Below are positions 5,026 through 7,752 of a stretch of DNA of 7,752 nucleotides, piece by piece. The stretch spans positions 1 through 7,752 of the forward strand of contig JAJXXG010000398.1 in assembly GCA_021781255.1 (NCBI GenBank), read 5' to 3'. The position numbers were made by a program, and so were the translations under genes. How positions within the stretch are numbered: position 1 is the stretch's first letter; every line of letters starts with the position of its first letter. A model generated the notes under the pieces. It saw only the letters and a program-made list of their open reading frames with translations, was not told the origin of the DNA and made no database searches. This stretch comes from Acidobacteriota bacterium. Its GTDB lineage: Bacteria; Acidobacteriota; Terriglobia; Terriglobales; Acidobacteriaceae.

Positions 5026-5757
5026 TCAGATCGATTGCACCGGCAGCAGGGTCAAATCGTCCACCAGGCCCACTTCCTTCTGCACAAAGGGTTCGCCGTA
5101 GCGCACGCCGCCCAGCAGGCCGTAGTGGCGCGCCTCGGCAAAGGTACGCTCGCGAATCTCCTCCTCCGGCACAAACAGGCCCCCGCCCGTCGGCTGGCTG
5201 GCATACTGCGAGCGATAGGCCATCAGCGCCGCGTGGCGCTGCTCGATAAACGGCGTAATGTCCACCACAAAGCTCGGGCGCACATCCGCGTAAAGACTGG
5301 CGTAGACAATCTTGAAAGGCCTATGCGGCCGGCTGCCCGTCTCCACCTTTGCCAGGCCGGAGAGAAAACACGCCTCATACCCCAGCGTTGCCGTCATCGC
5401 ATGATCCGGATGCCGGGCCTGCCAGTAAGGCAGAATCACCACGCGCGGCCGCACCTGCCGCAGCACCCGCACAATCTTCAGCCGATTTTCCAGCGTATTT
5501 TCGACGGCTCCATCCGGCAGGTCCAGAGCCTCGCGCCAGCTTACGCCCAGCAGCCGCGCCGCCTCTGCCGCCTCTGCCGCGCGCTCTTCCGCGCTGCCGC
5601 GGGTTCCCGCTTCGCCCTGCGTCAAATCAAGAATGGCGGTGCGCAGTCCGCGCGCCGCCATTCGTAGCAGGGTGCCTCCGCAGGTCTGCTCCACATCGTC
5701 GCGGTGTGCGGCAATCGCCAGCACATCCGCCAGGGGAGCATCCTTTGCGTCGCTCAT
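5026..5757 (-). CDS. bshB1: BshB1-type LmbE deacetylase (bacillithiol synthesis)
   Basis: This 243-residue LmbE/PIG-L family zinc hydrolase fits the BshB1 branch, which removes the acetyl group from GlcNAc-malate to give GlcN-malate, the second step of bacillithiol synthesis, in the cytoplasm. The N-terminal metal motif is AAHRDD (16-21); H18 and D21 would bind zinc and D20 act as general base. The second site is HPDH (116-119), with H119 the expected third ligand. LDLTQGEAGTRGS (43-55) and the C-terminal GVRYGEPF (217-224) match BshB1 proteins. The usual HPDD is HRDD here, with P replaced by R19. Start: ATG 5 nt after the stop of the upstream lipoprotein gene with no clear ribosome site of its own, suggesting coupled translation. 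No bshA or bshC is visible. Another LmbE deacetylase acting on a different N-acetylglucosaminyl substrate is the main alternative. Confidence 0.75.
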   Translation of the reverse strand: MSDAKDAPLADVLAIAAHRDDVEQTCGGTLLRMAARGLRTAILDLTQGEAGTRGSAEERAAEAAEAARLLGVSWREALDLPDGAVENTLENRLKIVRVLRQVRPRVVILPYWQARHPDHAMTATLGYEACFLSGLAKVETGSRPHRPFKIVYASLYADVRPSFVVDITPFIEQRHAALMAYRSQYASQPTGGGLFVPEEEIRERTFAEARHYGLLGGVRYGEPFVQKEVGLVDDLTLLPVQSI

Positions 5758-5762
5758 CGCCG

Positions 5763-7208
5763 TTAGTACACGGTGTTGTTGGAGTCGGTGTGCGCGTCCA
5801 TATACGCCACGTCGTACGCCGTGCCCGTCACCGTCACATACTGGTTGTTGATTGAGGAACCGTTCCGCGTGTTGTAGATGTACACCTGGCCGCCCTGCGC
5901 CACGTAAACCTTGTGCAGCCCCGTCACCGCGGCAATCCCCGTCAGGTCGCCCAGGTAGGGCTCCAGCATCGTCACCGAGTTGGTCTGGGTGTTGTACATC
6001 GTCAGGCATCCATACGGCAGGCCCTTCACGTAGCGCTCGCCGTTGTTGCACTTGGTCATTCCAATCCACAGCGTGTTGTCGTCCGCCTCGATCATGCGGC
6101 TCGGCGCGCCCGGTGCGCCATCGCTGATTCCCGTGCTGCTTGAAACCGTATCGTTGGCCAGGTTCACCACCGACAGGTTGCCCGTGAACAGACCATCCGG
6201 CTGAAGCTGCTGGCCCACCACGTACATGGTGGAGTCCGTCACCAGCGCATTGCTCGCGCCCCCCGGAATGGCAATCTTCTGGATCGCAGAGTTCGTCGGC
6301 AGCGTTCCCGAGTGCTGGCCGGGCAAATAGATCATCGGCGCCACCGGCATCAGCGAAATCGACGAAGCCGCCCCGCCGCACTCCTGGCCGCAGTTCAGCA
6401 CATAGGCCGTTCCGCCGTCCGTGGAGAAGACCGCCTTGATCGGCCGGTCAAACACCAGCGGTGTCCCATAGGAGTTGCCTGTATTGTCCACGTTGTCCGG
6501 GCTCTGCGCCTGGAACAGGCACCAGCCCGGCGCGTTCAGCGGCTCGCAGTCCATCGCGGCGCGCGGCCACGTGCCCGACCCGCCGGAATACGCCAGCGTC
6601 TCCTGCGTCGTCAGCTTGCGCGCGTAGTACACATAGTCCGAGTTCTGCACGAAGGCCAGCACCATGGACCCGCCCGGATTCACGCTGATGCGGTAGATTC
6701 CCGGCAGGCTCAGGGCATAGTTGCCACCGGCCACCTTGTCCAGAATCGTGAGCACGTGCGCCGTCTGGCTGGCCGCAAACACGTAGCCCCCGTTCCGCGT
6801 GACGAAGATGCTGGAGGAAGCGCCGTTCAAACCGCTCTGGCTGCCACCCGTGGCCTCCTTCGAGTAGTCGATCATCGTCATGCTGCCGTCGCCTGAGCCG
6901 TACACGGCGCCGACCTGCTCTTCCGGCATGTTCTGGATCGTGACAGGCAGCGCGCCCGAGTACCCGGAGATCTGGTACAGCGGAATCTTCTGGTCGTAAC
7001 TGAAGCGGATGTCATAGTAGGCATCCACAAACTGCAGCGAGCCCTTGCTGAAGGCACTCGGGTTCTGAATGGCGATGAGAACGCGGTTTTGCAGCTGGCT
7101 GGGCGGCAACGTACGGCCCGCAAAATAGGTCGTGGTTCCACAGCCCGCCAGCGCGAATGCAACCACCAGGGCCCCGGCGGCGCTCAACCAAAGACTTCTC
7201 TTCTTCAA
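5763..7208 (-). CDS. Secreted lipoprotein, probable beta-propeller, function unknown
   Basis: This 481-residue protein starts at TTG with GAGGT 8 nt upstream. The first residues form a lipoprotein signal (KKRSLWLSAAGALVVAFALAGC): basic start, hydrophobic core and lipobox LAGC, with C23 the lipidated residue. G24 follows, so outer-membrane sorting is likely. The rest shows repeated short strands of the YVTN/NHL propeller style: SMTMIDYS (109-116), IFVTRNGGYVFAASQTAHVLTILDK (134-158), YRISVNPGGSMVLAFVQNSDYVYYAR (172-197), AVFSTDGGTAYVLNC (259-273), LWIGM (380-384) and KVYVAQGGQVYIYNT (433-447). Six cysteines after C23 fall in close pairs (221/230, 273/277, 387/401), suggesting three disulfides in an exported protein. 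I see no catalytic motif. bshB1 follows after 5 nt, so the two are probably co-transcribed. An in-frame ATG at 7343 would add 45 residues with atypical codons and bury the signal, so TTG is preferred. Confidence 0.8.
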   Translation of the reverse strand: MKKRSLWLSAAGALVVAFALAGCGTTTYFAGRTLPPSQLQNRVLIAIQNPSAFSKGSLQFVDAYYDIRFSYDQKIPLYQISGYSGALPVTIQNMPEEQVGAVYGSGDGSMTMIDYSKEATGGSQSGLNGASSSIFVTRNGGYVFAASQTAHVLTILDKVAGGNYALSLPGIYRISVNPGGSMVLAFVQNSDYVYYARKLTTQETLAYSGGSGTWPRAAMDCEPLNAPGWCLFQAQSPDNVDNTGNSYGTPLVFDRPIKAVFSTDGGTAYVLNCGQECGGAASSISLMPVAPMIYLPGQHSGTLPTNSAIQKIAIPGGASNALVTDSTMYVVGQQLQPDGLFTGNLSVVNLANDTVSSSTGISDGAPGAPSRMIEADDNTLWIGMTKCNNGERYVKGLPYGCLTMYNTQTNSVTMLEPYLGDLTGIAAVTGLHKVYVAQGGQVYIYNTRNGSSINNQYVTVTGTAYDVAYMDAHTDSNNTVY

Positions 7209-7216
7209 AATCTCGT

Positions 7217-7221
7217 ACCTC
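7217..7221 (-). promoter_or_regulatory. Ribosome binding site for the lipoprotein TTG start
   Basis: GAGGT on the minus strand lies 8 nt before TTG at 7208. It places the lipoprotein signal peptide at the very N-terminus. Confidence 0.55.
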
Positions 7222-7359
7222 AAATCATGAAAAGCGCGGTGCGCGCGGCTCAACTGGGCCCGCGCCCTGAGCGTATGCAAAATGAGTGCGATTGCCGCGT
7301 ATTCTGACGGAAAAACTGCCCGGTCCAGAACCGGTTCACGCATTGCCTCTAACTCCCGA

Positions 7360-7368
7360 AGTATAACA
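7360..7368 (-). promoter_or_regulatory. Extended -10 promoter of the lipoprotein-bshB1 pair
   Basis: TGTTATACT on the minus strand is an extended -10 (TGt followed by TATACT, 5/6 to TATAAT), without a good -35 at 16-18 nt. Transcription from about 7353 would give a leader of about 145 nt to the TTG at 7208. Confidence 0.5.
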
Positions 7369-7509
7369 AAGCAACCCGCCCGCCCGGAGCGCCCCGCCGG
7401 TGCCGTTTTTGCTGCCCCGCCGGCAGGCCGCCCGCGCCCGTCTCCGCTCACGCCGCCGTGACCTCTGCAGGATACGGAAATCCCGGCAATGCGGTAGCAT
7501 GACAACAGA

Positions 7510-7752
7510 ATGCCGCAGTTCGCCGACATCTTCGCCAACCGTCCCGTGCTCGCCGACGGTGCCATGGGTACCGTCCTCTACGCCCGGGGTGTCTTCATCA
7601 ATCGCTGCTACGACGAGCTCAACCTCTCTGACCCCAACCTGATCCTCTCCGTACACGAGGAGTATCTGCAGGCGGGCGCTGAGATTCTTGAGACCAACAC
7701 CTTCGGAGCCAACCGCTTCCGCCTGGCCCGCCACGGCCTCGCCGGCAAAGTG
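7510..7752 (+). CDS. Homocysteine S-methyltransferase domain protein (partial, 5' end only)
   Basis: The open frame runs from ATG at 7510 through the window end, giving the first 81 residues. DGAMGT (16-21), LYARGVFINRCYDELNLSDP (23-42) and ETNTFGANRFRLARHGL (61-77) are the opening strands of the Pfam S-methyl_trans barrel, which transfers a methyl group to homocysteine to make methionine. The RCYDELN segment and RLARHGL most resemble the bifunctional homocysteine methyltransferase / methylenetetrahydrofolate reductase proteins (B. subtilis YitJ type). A cobalamin-dependent MetH or a stand-alone methyltransferase cannot be excluded, because the zinc cysteines and later domains lie beyond the window. 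No ribosome site is seen before the ATG; TAGCAT (7495-7500) could be a -10, implying a very short leader. It is divergent from the lipoprotein gene. Confidence 0.85.
   Translation, partial: MPQFADIFANRPVLADGAMGTVLYARGVFINRCYDELNLSDPNLILSVHEEYLQAGAEILETNTFGANRFRLARHGLAGKV

Larger units (their letters stand above)
7209..7509. other. Divergent region between the lipoprotein gene and the methyltransferase gene
   Basis: This 301-bp stretch has no separate gene. The minus-strand frame of the lipoprotein stays open through it, but with A/T-rich codons unlike the gene body. It holds a good extended -10 for the lipoprotein, a GAACCGGTTC palindrome (7328-7337) in the leader, and a 10-bp direct repeat GCCCCGCCGG (7391-7400 and 7414-7423). 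No riboswitch for the methionine-cycle gene was recognised. Confidence 0.5.

Noticed and set aside
4876..5667. A 263-codon plus-strand open frame antisense to bshB1
   Set aside because: H/R/Q-rich shadow with no domain; it starts inside aqpZ and crosses the convergent hairpin.
5758..6381. N-terminal extension of the bshB1 frame into the lipoprotein gene
   Set aside because: These 208 extra codons are an out-of-frame reading of the lipoprotein. The LmbE domain begins right after the ATG at 5757.
7209..7509. SAM, cobalamin or other methionine-related riboswitch before the methyltransferase gene
   Set aside because: No conserved box or stem arrangement of these classes was recognised, and the candidate -10 almost abuts the ATG.
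1..7752. A novel defence, mobile or biosynthetic system
   Set aside because: All complete genes except the lipoprotein belong to well-known housekeeping families. No transposase, integrase, nuclease, toxin-antitoxin pair, array or cluster signature was seen.

Overview
The window looks like ordinary chromosomal DNA of a high-GC Acidobacteriota bacterium, most like the Terriglobales/Acidobacteriaceae (subdivision 1). This is inferred from strong G/C bias at third codon positions, a bacillithiol-type deacetylase, a bifunctional-type homocysteine methyltransferase N-terminus, an acidobacterial-looking secreted lipoprotein, and a GGGGGTACCCCC poly-C intergenic motif. The taxonomy rests on pattern memory and no search was run.

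Layout. Positions 1-220 are intergenic, with a poly-C/inverted-repeat element near the left edge. A small frataxin gene (cyaY, +) follows at 221-547. It converges on a minus-strand phosphate-response group read phoB (3902-3204), phoR (3164-1728), pstS (1645-641). The convergent ends share a near-perfect bidirectional hairpin terminator at 592-631. A 339-341 bp divergent region (3903-4244) separates phoB from an aquaporin gene (aqpZ, + 4245-4928) and contains several inverted repeats. aqpZ converges on a second minus-strand pair: a secreted lipoprotein with a probable beta-propeller fold (7208-5763), then, 5 nt downstream, a bacillithiol-type LmbE deacetylase (bshB1, 5757-5026). A 10-bp-stem hairpin lies between the convergent ends at 4949-4976. 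The right edge holds the first 81 codons of a + strand homocysteine S-methyltransferase domain protein, divergent from the lipoprotein.

How the genes work together. PhoR (membrane sensor kinase) and PhoB (OmpR-type regulator) form the phosphate-starvation two-component system. PstS is the exported phosphate receptor normally feeding PstCAB, but no pstC, pstA, pstB or phoU follows here, so the permease must be encoded elsewhere. CyaY (iron/Fe-S assembly), BshB1 (low-molecular-weight thiol synthesis) and the methionine-cycle enzyme touch iron, thiol and sulfur metabolism. Their proximity may be coincidental.

Four minus-strand genes appear to use non-ATG starts (TTG for phoB, phoR and the lipoprotein; GTG for pstS), each with a Shine-Dalgarno-like sequence. 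I found no tRNA, rRNA, CRISPR array, insertion sequence, phage gene or defence system. The points most worth a second look are the edge repeat, a cysteine cluster in the PhoR PAS domain, the folded aqpZ leader, the lone pstS, and the lipoprotein-bshB1 pairing.
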